DNA from: Baffinella frigidus
Lineage: Eukaryota; Cryptophyceae; Cryptomonadales; Baffinellaceae
Assembly: GCA_026770585.1 (NCBI GenBank)
Contig: MU646968.1
Location: forward strand, 166,179-176,264
DNA length: 10,086 nucleotides
Direction of reading: 5' to 3'
The position numbers and the translations under genes were made by a program. A model generated the notes under the pieces. It was given only the letters and a program-made list of their open reading frames with translations. It was not told the origin of the DNA and made no database searches. Positions 8,497-10,086 of this stretch are shown piece after piece (within the stretch, counting starts at the first letter, position 1; each line of letters opens with the position of its first letter).

Positions 8497-9917
8497 AGGG
8501 TTGACCCACGTCTCGACGGCGAGGATGAAAAACCGCACAATCGCGATATCCACGATGATCACAATCCTGTGTTGGACCCCGCTCCAGTGCAGGTTTCATC
8601 TCGAAAGATAACTGAACCATTTCCCTGAGTAGCGGTTTCATTTAATTAGGAGGCCTAATTGATTTTACTATGCCTCAACTCATTTGTCCTATTCAATCTC
8701 GTCCGCCGCGCTCGCGAGATGGGGCCCAGCCCCGGTGGAGAGTGCTCTCCATAAAAGTAATGATTAATTGCTTCGAAATTTACAACCCAAATAATTGCTT
8801 TTTGGTGCAGCGAAATTTACTGCCTACATGCTCTACTGTTACTAGTAAAAATGCTCCAAGTGGGTAGTGGTTTTCGTTGGCAGAAAGCAATTAATGACTG
8901 CGTTCTCTCAGGCGATGATCCACACAGCGGGCTACGAAGGGGGTTTCGGCCCAAATCGGGCCGACTTTCCGTTGCCTTATCTGCAGGAATCCCCCTATGT
9001 CCCTACGGGTTGCCTACCGTAGGGTCGTAGGTCGTATCACTGAAGGGTTGTTCGAAGTCCTTCCGAAGTGCGCTGTGTGGCTGTGAGGGCTGGTGGGACC
9101 TCTAGCTCTGCCTGAGTTTTTTTGCATTCTCTCAGGTGAATGAATTAATGGAGTGTCTCAGGTGAAAATGGGCGCGGTGGAGAAGCAAGGGAGCGGGCAG
9201 GGCTGGTTCGCGACCAACAAGTGAACCTCCACCCTCCCACTTCATTCCGGAACATAACTGGATCAGTTGCGTATCTTAGGGCTTCCAACGCGTACGATAA
9301 GGGTGTGTATGCTATTTGAGGCATACGACCCCAGGCGTAAGATAGCATAAAGCGCAACTGATTCAATTATCTTTCGAGATTAGATTTCAACACGCACCGC
9401 ATCCTTCCTGTGAATTGTGGCCTGTGATAGAGCGGGTTTTGCATCTGTCGGCCACTCACCGACATGAAATCATGAACAAGGGCTCCAATTCCGGCAACTT
9501 TTGGCGTGGTTATGAAGTTTCAGATTTTTATGTTGTGATAAAAATGCCAAAAGTGGCCGGAATTGGAGCCCTTGTTCATAATTTGATATCGGTGGGTGGC
9601 CGACAGATGCGAAACCCGCTCTATGCCCTGTGGGTTTTGGCCTGTGATTTGCCCTGTGAATTGGGGTCTGTGATATGCCCTGTGAATTCTGGCCTGTGAA
9701 ATGCCATGAGAATGTGATCTCGATGGGATCTCCTCCCTCTGGTTTCAACATGAAACTCCTCCCTGTTTGCCGAGCCAAACGTTGAAGGTCGAACATCGCA
9801 AAGCAAAAGTGGAACCTCCGTTAACTTAAGTAGCGGTGGTGGAGGTTAACTTAAGTAACGTTAACTTATGATACCCTCCTCCCTCCGGCAGGTGGAAGGG
9901 CAAGCTGCTGGCTGCCG
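304..9917 (+). CDS. Sec14-like CRAL-TRIO domain protein gene, ten exons in window, probably 3'-incomplete
   Basis: Joined exons: 304-720, 2806-2873, 3056-3116, 3289-3339, 3551-3607, 3786-3890, 4831-4895, 7092-7188, 9162-9220, 9892-9917. That is 1006 nt, 335 codons plus one base, with no internal stop and matching phase at every junction. Sec14/CRAL-TRIO proteins bind a lipid or other hydrophobic ligand in a pocket and exchange or present it, usually in the cytosol or at membranes. Seen here: a CRAL-TRIO-N-like helix region (about residues 15-62: LGYLQYRNWDIAQAEAQM, then GFRKSHRP); the GRLV strand after KDNE (99-106); TVIEAKG (145-151); KQHFPAT (183-189); FALMRPFMSKE (208-218), the gate-helix region; and LLKEWGG (241-247), the family's L-P-K-E-Y-G-G signature. 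Residues 254-307 form a charged linker. Residues 308-335 (KQGSGQGW, KWKGKLL) look like the first two strands of a PH domain. Family is confident; ligand unknown; the 3' end is the weak part. Confidence 0.85.
852..974. repeat. Foldback, 49-bp arms, in intron 1
   Basis: Arms 852-900 and 926-974 are inverted copies with about 43 of 49 positions paired and a 25-nt loop. The arms begin GTTCCAGTGTCCG. It is unrelated in sequence to the ACTACAC-core foldbacks further along the intron. A short stretch just upstream (about 793-819, CTCTGCACCGGGGGGC) recurs at about 5787-5812 in intron 7, so this part of the intron is made of dispersed repeats. Confidence 0.8.
1053..1234. mobile_element. Foldback element with 21-bp target-site duplication
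   Basis: A 140-bp palindromic element (1074-1213) starts TTATCCGGGGAAACC and ends with its reverse complement. Inside is the shared core GAAAATTACTACACA ... TGTGTAGTAATTTT around a short loop with CACTAATAA. It is flanked by a perfect 21-bp direct repeat at 1053-1073 and 1214-1234 (GGTCATGG...CATAGTC). This is the cleanest insertion footprint in the window: non-autonomous, no coding capacity, with an unusually long duplication for a TIR element. Confidence 0.85.
1288..1446. mobile_element. TIR element with CTAGCTCTG ends and 5-bp TTATC duplication
   Basis: Termini CTAGCTCTG (1288-1296) and CAGAGCTAG (1438-1446) are inverted, and pairing continues inward to CGGG/CCCG. TTATC flanks both sides (1283-1287, 1447-1451). 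Internally there is an inverted repeat of 11-bp arms centred at 1321 (GGGCTCGACAA / TTGTCGAGCCC) and a second pair, TCGCCAAAAGT / ACTTTTGGCGA. The right end (GTCAACCCGAGTG...CAGAGCTAG) closely matches the right end of the element at 7691-8002, so these are two members of one family. No coding capacity. Confidence 0.75.
1447..1722. mobile_element. TIR element with 16-bp perfect ends
   Basis: TTATCCCTTATCTGCC at 1447-1462 is the exact reverse complement of 1707-1722. The 240-bp interior shows no open frame of note and no clear similarity to other parts of the window. I find no flanking direct repeat, possibly because the neighbouring element at 1288-1446 inserted against its left end. Confidence 0.65.
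1723..1822. mobile_element. ACTACAC-core foldback, arms TTTATAAACTGGATT
   Basis: The left arm 1723-1755 pairs with about 1789-1822 (CCAGTTAATAAA at the outer end). The core carries ACCACACG ... CACTAGTAAAG ... TGTGTAGTAAATTTC, the same inner motif as the foldbacks at 1074, 2491, 5382 and 8791, but the outer arm is a different sequence. It abuts the TIR element on its left. Confidence 0.7.
1862..2151. repeat. Direct repeat of about 85 bp flanking a truncated ACTACAC core
   Basis: 1862-1946 and 2067-2150 are about 90 percent identical. Both start CACCCCAAGTT, share CAGATCGGGATATGTCACC, and end in G-runs. Between them, 2017-2060 carries GCGAAAATTACTACACAGATG and TATTACTAGTAAG, the left half of the foldback core, without a full right half except GTAGTAAATTTCACC inside the second repeat. 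This is probably a damaged or partly deleted member of the core family with duplicated flanks. 2152-2218 shows nothing recognisable. Confidence 0.6.
2219..2311 (+). repeat. AGAAGAGAAGAT repeat abutting a decoy acceptor (copy 1)
   Basis: Runs from AGAGAAGAGAAGATACGCTC through CAGAGTCGTATATTCACC and GTATACGACGTATATGAAG to a CAG directly before the first exon-2-like copy. The same sequence occurs at 4685-4830 in intron 6, where it ends at the real exon-7 acceptor. A dispersed repeat that ends at a splice acceptor in two different introns behaves like an introner-type element. Confidence 0.65.
2312..2377 (+). pseudogene. Degenerate exon-2 copy 1
   Basis: CAG|GTGATGCGCGTCTGC... translates VMRVCIVVEPKGYGAIVFSD, clearly the same sequence as exon 2 (VMRFCTVIEAKGRGAA). 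It has an acceptor-like CAG but no convincing donor at the matching position. It has diverged more from exon 2 than copy 2 has, so it is older or less often homogenised. It stays open, so a mutually exclusive exon cannot be wholly excluded. Confidence 0.7.
2491..2658. mobile_element. ACTACAC-core foldback, arms CATCCGGCCAGGTATTT
   Basis: Left arm 2491-2560 and right arm 2591-2658 pair over their length. The core is CGAAAATTACTACACA / TGTGTAGTAATTTTCG. The outer arms (TTTCATCCGGCCAGGTATTTA) match those of the foldback at 5382-5561, so these two are closer relatives. It interrupts the spacer between exon-2 copies 1 and 2: the sequence before it (AAGTAAAATTAC, GCCATAG, CTCCTATGATTTCTCCTATG at 2426-2475) recurs at 2730-2780 without the foldback. 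Confidence 0.75.
2666..2725 (+). pseudogene. Degenerate exon-2 copy 2
   Basis: Begins after GGTCAG| and reads VMRFCTVIEAKGRGAIVIPDS then TAA, so it cannot replace exon 2. Identity with the true exon is near perfect from GTGATGCGG to GGGCGCGGCG, then ends abruptly. Copy spacing is 354 and 140 bp. The flanking GATTTCTCCTATG spacer is duplicated as well. Confidence 0.8.
2806..2873 (+). CDS. Exon 2: central CRAL-TRIO strand
   Basis: Acceptor GGTCAG|GTGATG in phase 0 joins exon 1. Encodes VMRFCTVIEAKGRGAAVRLPAE (residues 140-161) and leaves AG in phase 2 at donor GAGAG|GTGCAG. T-V-I-E-A-K-G corresponds to the V-V-I-D-x-K-G strand of the lipid-binding fold. Of three tandem copies this one has both a matching phase and a donor leading to exon 3, so it is taken as functional. 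Confidence 0.82.
2874..3055 (+). repeat. Intron 2: CCCTAAA telomere-like repeats
   Basis: After the donor GTGCAG and about 20 nt, the intron is CCCTAAA units with a few CCCTGAA variants. It ends CCCTAAAACAG|TGG. It lies between two exons with matched phase, so it is interstitial. The C-rich strand is the sense strand; each unit offers a CTAA branch-point-like motif and a pyrimidine run, and the acceptor CAG is a small change from the repeat. Confidence 0.85.
3056..3116 (+). CDS. Exon 3
   Basis: An island of non-repeat sequence in a repeat desert. Split codon AG|T gives Ser162, then GTRLSFRYPDKGSKALMDAQ, ending CAG|GTTTTC in phase 0. No stop in the used frame. The length and sequence fit the helix before the H-[FY]-P motif of CRAL-TRIO proteins. 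The donor GTTTTC is weak, but no better GT lies nearby. Confidence 0.8.
3117..3288 (+). repeat. Intron 3: degenerate telomere-like repeats
   Basis: CCCTAAA units mixed with AACAGTAAAC, CCATAAAC, CCCGAAA and CCCTGAA variants, more degenerate than intron 2. It ends CTAAACCAG|AAGCAG. Same strand orientation as the other telomere-like introns. Confidence 0.8.
3289..3339 (+). CDS. Exon 4: HFP motif
   Basis: Encodes KQHFPATQYGANTHVCG (183-199). H-F-P-A-T...H-V matches the CRAL-TRIO 'HYPE..G..H.VN.P' segment and runs directly into VPRAVQW of exon 5. The donor CGGG|GTCGAA is poor. The intron begins GTC and exon 5 begins GTC, a boundary repeat. A start at 3295 (after GAAGCAG) would drop two residues and is the alternative. 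Confidence 0.75.
3340..3550 (+). repeat. Intron 4: CCCCAAA repeats
   Basis: Nearly pure CCCCAAA units on the sense strand with a few CCCAAAT/CCCAGC changes, then CCCTAAA near the end, and acceptor AAACCAG|GTC. The dominant unit differs from introns 2, 3 and 5. The antisense frames read as glycine/tryptophan repeats and are artefacts. Confidence 0.85.
3551..3607 (+). CDS. Exon 5: gate-helix region
   Basis: Encodes VPRAVQWGFALMRPFMSKE (200-218), the strongest single match to the family's 'P..F...w...kpFl...t' helix. There is no GT donor after it; the best boundary is GAG|GCCCGA, a GC donor, which joins in phase 0 to exon 6 and restores FMSKEAYEALML, as expected for CRAL-TRIO. Confidence 0.82.
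3608..3785 (+). repeat. Intron 5: CCCGAAT/CCCGAAA then CCCTAA repeats, GC-AG
   Basis: Starts GCCCGAAACCC, is dominated by CCCGAAT and CCCGAAA units, and ends with four CCCTAA units (a 6-bp vertebrate-type unit) before CCGCCAG|GCG. Probable GC-AG intron. Donor and following exon share GC. Confidence 0.8.
3786..3890 (+). CDS. Exon 6: end of CRAL-TRIO domain with the KEWGG signature
   Basis: Encodes residues 219-253, AYEALMLRTDFAHLKNHLPA then SSLLKEWGGEVEFDL. L-L-K-E-W-G-G matches the 'LP.e.GG' signature that closes the lipid-binding fold. Phase 0 at both ends; donor CTG|GTCAGT is close to consensus. Confidence 0.85.
4014..4046. repeat. GGTGGTTT short tandem repeat
   Basis: About four copies of an 8-bp unit (TGGTGGTT) in the first part of intron 6. 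3891-4013 holds a little CCCTAAC-like repeat next to the donor and a C-run at 3961-3978; nothing else is recognised. Confidence 0.6.
4136..4250. mobile_element. Partial ACTACAC-core element with repeated right ends
   Basis: Has the core loop (CTACTATTACTAAATGATCC) and right-end motif GTAGTAATTTTCGTTGGCAGAAA, which is then repeated twice more (4203 onward and 4229 onward). The same right end at about 8862-8890 belongs to a fuller foldback in intron 8. The left arm (CGAAAGTTACTATCC) is short here. Confidence 0.6.
4251..4475 (+). repeat. Ladder of decoy exon-7 acceptors in intron 6
   Basis: Four successive copies of the motif [C/T]AG|GT[G/T]AAG occur at 4277, 4336, 4389 and 4449, spaced 53-60 bp. 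Three are preceded by ATTCTCTCAG-like pyrimidine/AG sequence and GTGTAGTGATTTTCGTTGGCAG. The copy at 4449 matches exon 7 over about 24 nt (21 identical: GTGAAGTAAG..., then GTGGCGCGCG) but has TAA as its third codon, so it is dead. The true exon 7 follows at 4831. Confidence 0.75.
4541..4560. repeat. Perfect hairpin, 8-bp arms
   Basis: GGTTCTCA, loop GAAT, TGAGAACC. It lies in a stretch (4476-4684) of intron 6 where I see nothing else recognisable. Confidence 0.6.
4685..4830 (+). repeat. AGAAGAGAAGAT repeat abutting exon 7 acceptor (copy 2)
   Basis: Matches 2219-2311: GAGAAGAGAAGATGCTCTCG, CCCAGAGTCATATAT, GTATAC, ATACGAAGAT. Here the second half is tandemly doubled (about 4710-4763 and 4764-4819). 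It runs up to GGCAG|GTGAAG, the acceptor of exon 7. Confidence 0.7.
4831..4895 (+). CDS. Exon 7: linker after CRAL-TRIO
   Basis: Encodes VKYVKWRAKEEGITIDPSLV then R, and leaves AG in phase 2 at CGCAG|GTCTCT. The charged V.W....EEG stretch directly follows the domain, as in many Sec14-like proteins. It joins to exon 8 as R|FEPSDS. The alternative donor CTC|GTGCGC at 4888 would break phase with exon 8. Confidence 0.78.
4896..5147 (+). repeat. CT/CA microsatellite at the start of intron 7
   Basis: About 250 bp of (CT)n and (CA)n blocks starting in the donor itself (GTCTCTCTC). It is flanked by a 27-bp direct repeat of the exon-7 end: 4869-4895 and 5148-5174 are 24/27 identical (CTCGCTCGTGCG central). 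Long open frames across it (Leu-Ser / Ser-His repeats) are artefacts of the dinucleotides. Confidence 0.85.
5148..5174 (+). pseudogene. Duplicate of the exon 7 end
   Basis: CACCATCGAACCCTCGCTCG then TGCGAAG repeats the last 27 nt of exon 7 with three changes. The donor junction CAG|GT has become AAG|TT, which removes the splice donor. Confidence 0.75.
5195..5288. repeat. 94-bp dispersed repeat with GC-rich hairpin, copy 1
   Basis: Identical to 6028-6121 except three positions. Contains the hairpin GTCACGTGGCCGCCCG, loop AAAAG, CGGGCGGGGACGTGAC, with an outer GATT/AATC pairing. It ends in TTCTAGCTCT, the terminal motif of the CTAGCTCTG elements. Confidence 0.8.
5285..5580. mobile_element. TIR element carrying a large ACTACAC-core foldback
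   Basis: CTCTGCCTCAGTTA (5285-5298) and TAACTGAGGCTGAG (5567-5580) are inverted, 13/14. Inside, arms 5382-5455 and 5488-5561 form a 74-bp hairpin with about five mismatches and a 32-nt loop. The core is CACGAAATTTACTACACG with loop motif GACTAGTAAG. It is the most intact core foldback in the window, with outer arms like those at 2491-2658. No coding capacity. Confidence 0.75.
5581..5902. other. Intron 7 stretch with short dispersed repeats
   Basis: No gene seen. 5690-5745 (CCCGTAGGG...CTACAGTAGGGTCC) is related to 8990-9040 in intron 8 (CCCTACGGG...CTACCGTAGGGTCG). About 5787-5812 (CTCTGCACTGGGGGGCAGG) is related to 793-819 in intron 1. GCAGGATG/CATCCTGC form a small hairpin near 5801-5832. 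Confidence 0.5.
5903..5944. repeat. Hairpin with 18-bp arms, copy 1
   Basis: TTGTCAGCAGTTATCAGC, six-base loop, GCTGACAACTGCTGATAA; two imperfect pairs. A second version lies at 6205-6242. Confidence 0.7.
5981..5996 (+). pseudogene. Decoy exon-8 acceptor 1
   Basis: CCCCAG|GTTCGAGGCC copies the exon 8 junction CCCCAG|GTTCGAGCCG at 7087, over 1 kb upstream of it. The frame is lost soon after, where a perfect 26-bp palindrome (6001-6026) begins. Confidence 0.6.
6001..6026. repeat. Perfect 26-bp palindrome
   Basis: GGTGAAGCTTGAC followed directly by its exact reverse complement, no loop. It sits just left of the second 94-bp repeat copy. Confidence 0.75.
6028..6121. repeat. 94-bp dispersed repeat with GC-rich hairpin, copy 2
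   Basis: Second copy of 5195-5288. Two of its three differences are a matched pair (T5204/A5267 to G6037/C6100) that keeps the outer stem paired. A 19-bp near-perfect palindrome (AAAAACACG T CGTGTTTTT, 6122-6140) follows immediately. Confidence 0.8.
6205..6242. repeat. Hairpin with AGTTATCAGC arms, copy 2
   Basis: ATCCGCAGTTATCAGC, loop TCCGTG, GCTGATAACTGCTGAT. Related to 5903-5944, with a different loop. Confidence 0.7.
6273..6420. repeat. Inverted repeat, CCACCCCTCAC / GTGAGGGTTGG arms
   Basis: Arms about 6273-6302 and 6391-6420 (GGGCAAATC / GATTTGCCC inner end), spacer about 90 bp with no recognised content. The right-arm motif GGCTGTGAGGG.TGGTGG recurs near 9080-9095. Confidence 0.65.
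6444..6525 (+). pseudogene. Decoy exon-8 acceptors 2 and 3
   Basis: CCCCTAG|GTTGGAGGCG at 6444-6460 and CCCCCG|GTTTGAGGCGTC at 6508-6525 are further degenerate copies of the exon 8 junction (CCCCAG|GTTCGAGCCGTC). The last passes directly into the CT-rich microsatellite, which ends at the true junction. Confidence 0.6.
6526..7086 (+). repeat. CTCTCTCACGC microsatellite forming the 3' end of intron 7
   Basis: About 560 bp of (CT)n broken by CACG, CACA and CGC, ending CTCTCCCCAG|G. It acts as a very long polypyrimidine tract on the sense strand directly before exon 8. Open frames across it (Leu/Ser/His/Ala repeats) are low-complexity artefacts. Confidence 0.85.
7092..7188 (+). CDS. Exon 8: acidic linker
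   Basis: Starts in phase 2 (AG|G, Arg275) and encodes FEPSDSNQIEDNSPDSFAGI then TSATVSKWDPAP (276-307); donor CCG|GTGAGC in phase 0. It is a Ser/Asp-rich, probably disordered linker. Five degenerate relatives lie downstream in intron 8. This copy is chosen because it alone has the exon-7-compatible acceptor, a full frame and a good donor. Confidence 0.75.
7281..7334 (+). pseudogene. Exon-8-like copy a
   Basis: Reads FAAISSAALAKWDPAPLM, matching FAGITSATVSKWDPAP of exon 8. The donor position has CCG|CTGATG, so GT is lost. It is preceded by a segment (AGTACCAAGTTACAT...CCTCTTTATTCACAGCAAG) that recurs before copy d at 8337-8380. Confidence 0.75.
7351..7475. repeat. 20-21-bp minisatellite, six units
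   Basis: Units GTGTTAGACACACCCGGGTGA, slightly varied, start at 7351, 7371, 7392, 7413, 7434 and 7455. It lies between exon-8-like copies a and b. There are no spacers, so it is not CRISPR-like. Confidence 0.85.
7480..7602 (+). pseudogene. Exon-8-like copy b split by a GA microsatellite
   Basis: Reads DDSPESFAGISSVALSKW, then a (GA)n/(CG)n block at 7534-7586, then CCCCGCGCCG|GTAAAG, which completes the PAP and donor. The dinucleotide block therefore sits inside the exon copy between Trp and Pro codons. Confidence 0.7.
7691..8002. mobile_element. TIR element with CTAGCTCT ends, second family member
   Basis: Begins CTAGCTCTCTACTGG and ends CTGGGGCAGAGCTAG. The right end (CAGTCAACCCGACTGGGGCAG) matches that of 1288-1446. 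Contains a hairpin at 7728-7759 with perfect 14-bp arms (AAAGTAGCGGACAC). No flanking duplication is clear. No coding capacity. The stretch 7603-7690 before it shows nothing recognisable. Confidence 0.65.
8003..8049 (+). pseudogene. Exon-8-like copy c (truncated)
   Basis: GACTCGAACCGGGAAGATGAC reads DSNREDDSFLQSVAGI, matching DSNQIEDNSPDSFAGI of exon 8, then breaks off at TTTTTAATACC where the 30-bp satellite begins. Confidence 0.65.
8062..8350. repeat. 30-bp satellite, nine to ten units
   Basis: AGTACCAAGTTACATAGAGA plus about 10 nt of ATTATCATT-like sequence, units starting at 8065 and every 30 bp to 8305, with one irregular unit at 8339. Since 30 is a multiple of 3, long frames open on both strands, but these are repeat artefacts. 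One isolated unit lies at about 7240-7262. Confidence 0.9.
8381..8587 (+). pseudogene. Exon-8-like copy d split by a GA microsatellite
   Basis: Reads FAGISSSSLAKW to 8420, then (GA)n 8421-8492, then a unique stretch, then GACCCCGCTCCA at 8575-8586, the missing DPAP. The unique stretch 8493-8574 is open in the frame ending DPAPV (LDGEDEKPHNRDIHDDHNPV). It could be a cassette exon or filler; I cannot decide. Confidence 0.6.
8693..8740 (+). pseudogene. Exon-8-like copy e
   Basis: Reads ISSAALARWGPAP with an intact-looking donor CCG|GTGGAG. The first part of the exon is missing and no good acceptor adjoins it, so it is probably not used. Confidence 0.6.
8791..8895. mobile_element. ACTACAC-core foldback leading into a decoy exon-9 acceptor
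   Basis: Left arm 8791-8824 (ATAATTGCTTTTTGGTGCAG) pairs with 8862-8895 (TTTTCGTTGGCAGAAAGCAA). Loop motif TTACTAGTAA. An extra partial left arm lies at 8761-8786. The right side runs on to GTTCTCTCAG|GCGATGA, the same arrangement as in intron 6. Confidence 0.7.
8896..9161 (+). repeat. Exon-9 acceptor ladder around a CCACACAGCG TIR element
   Basis: TTCTCTCAG|GCGATGA (about 8902-8917), TTCTCTCAG|GTGAATGA (9127-9142) and the real TGTCTCAG|GTGAAAATG (9154-9170) are three versions of one junction. Between the first two sits an element with perfect 10-bp inverted ends, CCACACAGCG (8920-8929) and CGCTGTGTGG (9071-9080), containing the CCCTACGGG/CCGTAGGG hairpin also seen near 5700. CTAGCTCTGCCTGAG at about 9102-9116 is a lone end of the CTAGCTCTG family. 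Confidence 0.65.
9162..9220 (+). CDS. Exon 9: possible first strand of a PH-like domain
   Basis: Acceptor GTCTCAG|GTGAAA joins exon 8 in phase 0. Encodes VKMGAVEKQGSGQGWFATN, then AA in phase 2 at donor CAA|GTGAAC. Without splicing there, the frame ends in TGA at 9222-9224 and this would be the last exon. I favour splicing because exon 10 continues as K-W-K-G-K-L-L-A, giving the 'K.G.L.K....WK.R...L' pattern of a PH domain start, and because the donor GTG is echoed at the next exon start, as at most introns here. Confidence 0.65.
9249..9377. repeat. Inverted repeat in intron 9
   Basis: GAACATAACTGGATCAGTTGCG (start 9249-) pairs with the stretch CGCAACTGATTCAATTATC (about 9353-9371). An inner GTATGC...GCATAC hairpin lies near 9308-9327. 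Not related to the core family by eye. Confidence 0.65.
9408..9710. repeat. CCTGTGA tandem repeat interrupted by a long foldback (9429-9622)
   Basis: Foldback arms 9429-9510 and 9541-9622 (AGAGCGGGTTTTGCATCTGT outermost; GGGCTCCAATTCCGGC inside) are about 80 bp each, roughly 90 percent paired, with a short AT-rich loop. It sits inside an array of about 25-bp units, GCCCTGTGAATT..GGCCTGTGAT, one unit on the left and about three on the right. Open frames on both strands here come from the palindrome. 9711-9814 shows nothing recognisable; 9828-9870 holds GTTAACTTAAGTA repeated two to three times. Confidence 0.75.
9892..9917 (+). CDS. Probable exon 10 (26 nt micro-exon)
   Basis: Pyrimidine-rich acceptor CTCCTCCCTCCGGCAG|GTGG. 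With AA from exon 9 it reads K-WKGKLLAA and leaves one base at donor CCG|GTCCGC. A telomere-like tract follows, as after exons 2-5, which supports a further intron and a continuing gene. The short length and weak donor keep confidence moderate. Confidence 0.55.
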
Positions 9918-9928
9918 GTCCGCCCCTC

Positions 9929-10086
9929 AACCCTAAACCCTAAACCCTAAACCCTAAACCCCAAACCCCAAACTCTAAACCCCAAACCCCAAACCCCAAA
10001 CCCTAAACCCTAAACCCTAAACCCTAAACCCTAAACCTAGACCCTAAACCTTAAACCCTAAACCCTAAACCTTCAACCCCAAACCC
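9929..10086 (+). repeat. CCCTAAA/CCCCAAA telomere-like tract (probable intron 10, open)
   Basis: CCCTAAA units with a CCCCAAA block and a few CCTAGA/CTTAAA variants, running off the window. Same sense-strand C-rich orientation as introns 2-5. If exon 10 is real, this is intron sequence and not a chromosome end; a true telomere at this edge cannot be excluded from the window alone. Confidence 0.8.

Noticed and set aside
8032-8562. Minus-strand 176-codon frame with NLVLII repeats and a Ser-Leu tail
   Set aside because: Result of the 30-bp satellite (a multiple of three) plus the GA tract; nothing beyond the repeat.
9415-9699. 94-codon plus-strand and 108-codon minus-strand frames
   Set aside because: Both fall on the arms of the long palindrome and tandem CCTGTGA units; no recognisable protein features.
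9929-10086. Chromosome end (true telomere) at the right edge
   Set aside because: Similar tracts lie between coding exons at 2892-3780, and an exon-like island precedes this one; an interstitial tract is more likely, though the edge prevents proof.

Overview
The window is eukaryotic nuclear DNA: GT-AG and probable GC-AG introns, GC-rich exons, CCCTAAA-type (plant/algal) telomere-like repeats, microsatellites and many foldback elements. The style suggests a microalga; a prasinophyte green alga or a dinoflagellate would fit, but I cannot name the species.

The main content is one plus-strand gene, almost hidden because about 1 kb of coding sequence is spread over about 9.6 kb. Joining ten short exons (304-720, 2806-2873, 3056-3116, 3289-3339, 3551-3607, 3786-3890, 4831-4895, 7092-7188, 9162-9220, 9892-9917) keeps one open frame with matching splice phases. 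It encodes a Sec14-like (CRAL-TRIO) lipid-binding/transfer protein. After the CRAL-TRIO domain come a charged linker and what may be the first strands of a PH-like domain. The gene probably runs past the right edge. The alternative is that it stops at TGA 9222-9224, giving 327 residues. A second gene appears to start divergently on the minus strand at 107 and run off the left edge (glycine-rich N-terminus). The two share a short intergenic region with a duplicated 27-bp motif.

Layout: 1-107 divergent gene start; 108-303 shared promoter region; 304-720 exon 1; 721-2805 intron 1, full of foldback and TIR elements plus two degenerate copies of exon 2; 2806-3890 exons 2-6, separated by four introns of 172-211 nt made almost wholly of telomere-like repeats, each with its own variant; 3891-4830 intron 6, with a ladder of decoy exon-7 acceptors; 4831-4895 exon 7; 4896-7091 intron 7, with CT/CA microsatellites at both ends and transposon-like hairpins between; 7092-7188 exon 8; 7189-9161 intron 8, with five degenerate copies of exon 8, minisatellites and TIR elements; 9162-9220 exon 9; 9221-9891 probable intron 9 with a long foldback; 9892-9917 probable exon 10; then another telomere-like tract to the end.

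The notable theme is how the introns seem to have been built. At exons 2, 7, 8 and 9 the 3' splice junction with the start of the exon is duplicated several times upstream. The ends of exons 7 and 8 are likewise duplicated downstream. Repeat elements sit between the copies. This looks like repeated insertion at splice junctions with long (about 20-50 bp) target duplications, or an equivalent local duplication process: introner-like growth that leaves decoy half-exons. A foldback family with a conserved core (ACTACAC ... TTACTAGTAA ... GTGTAGT) but arms that differ between copies is the other unusual component.
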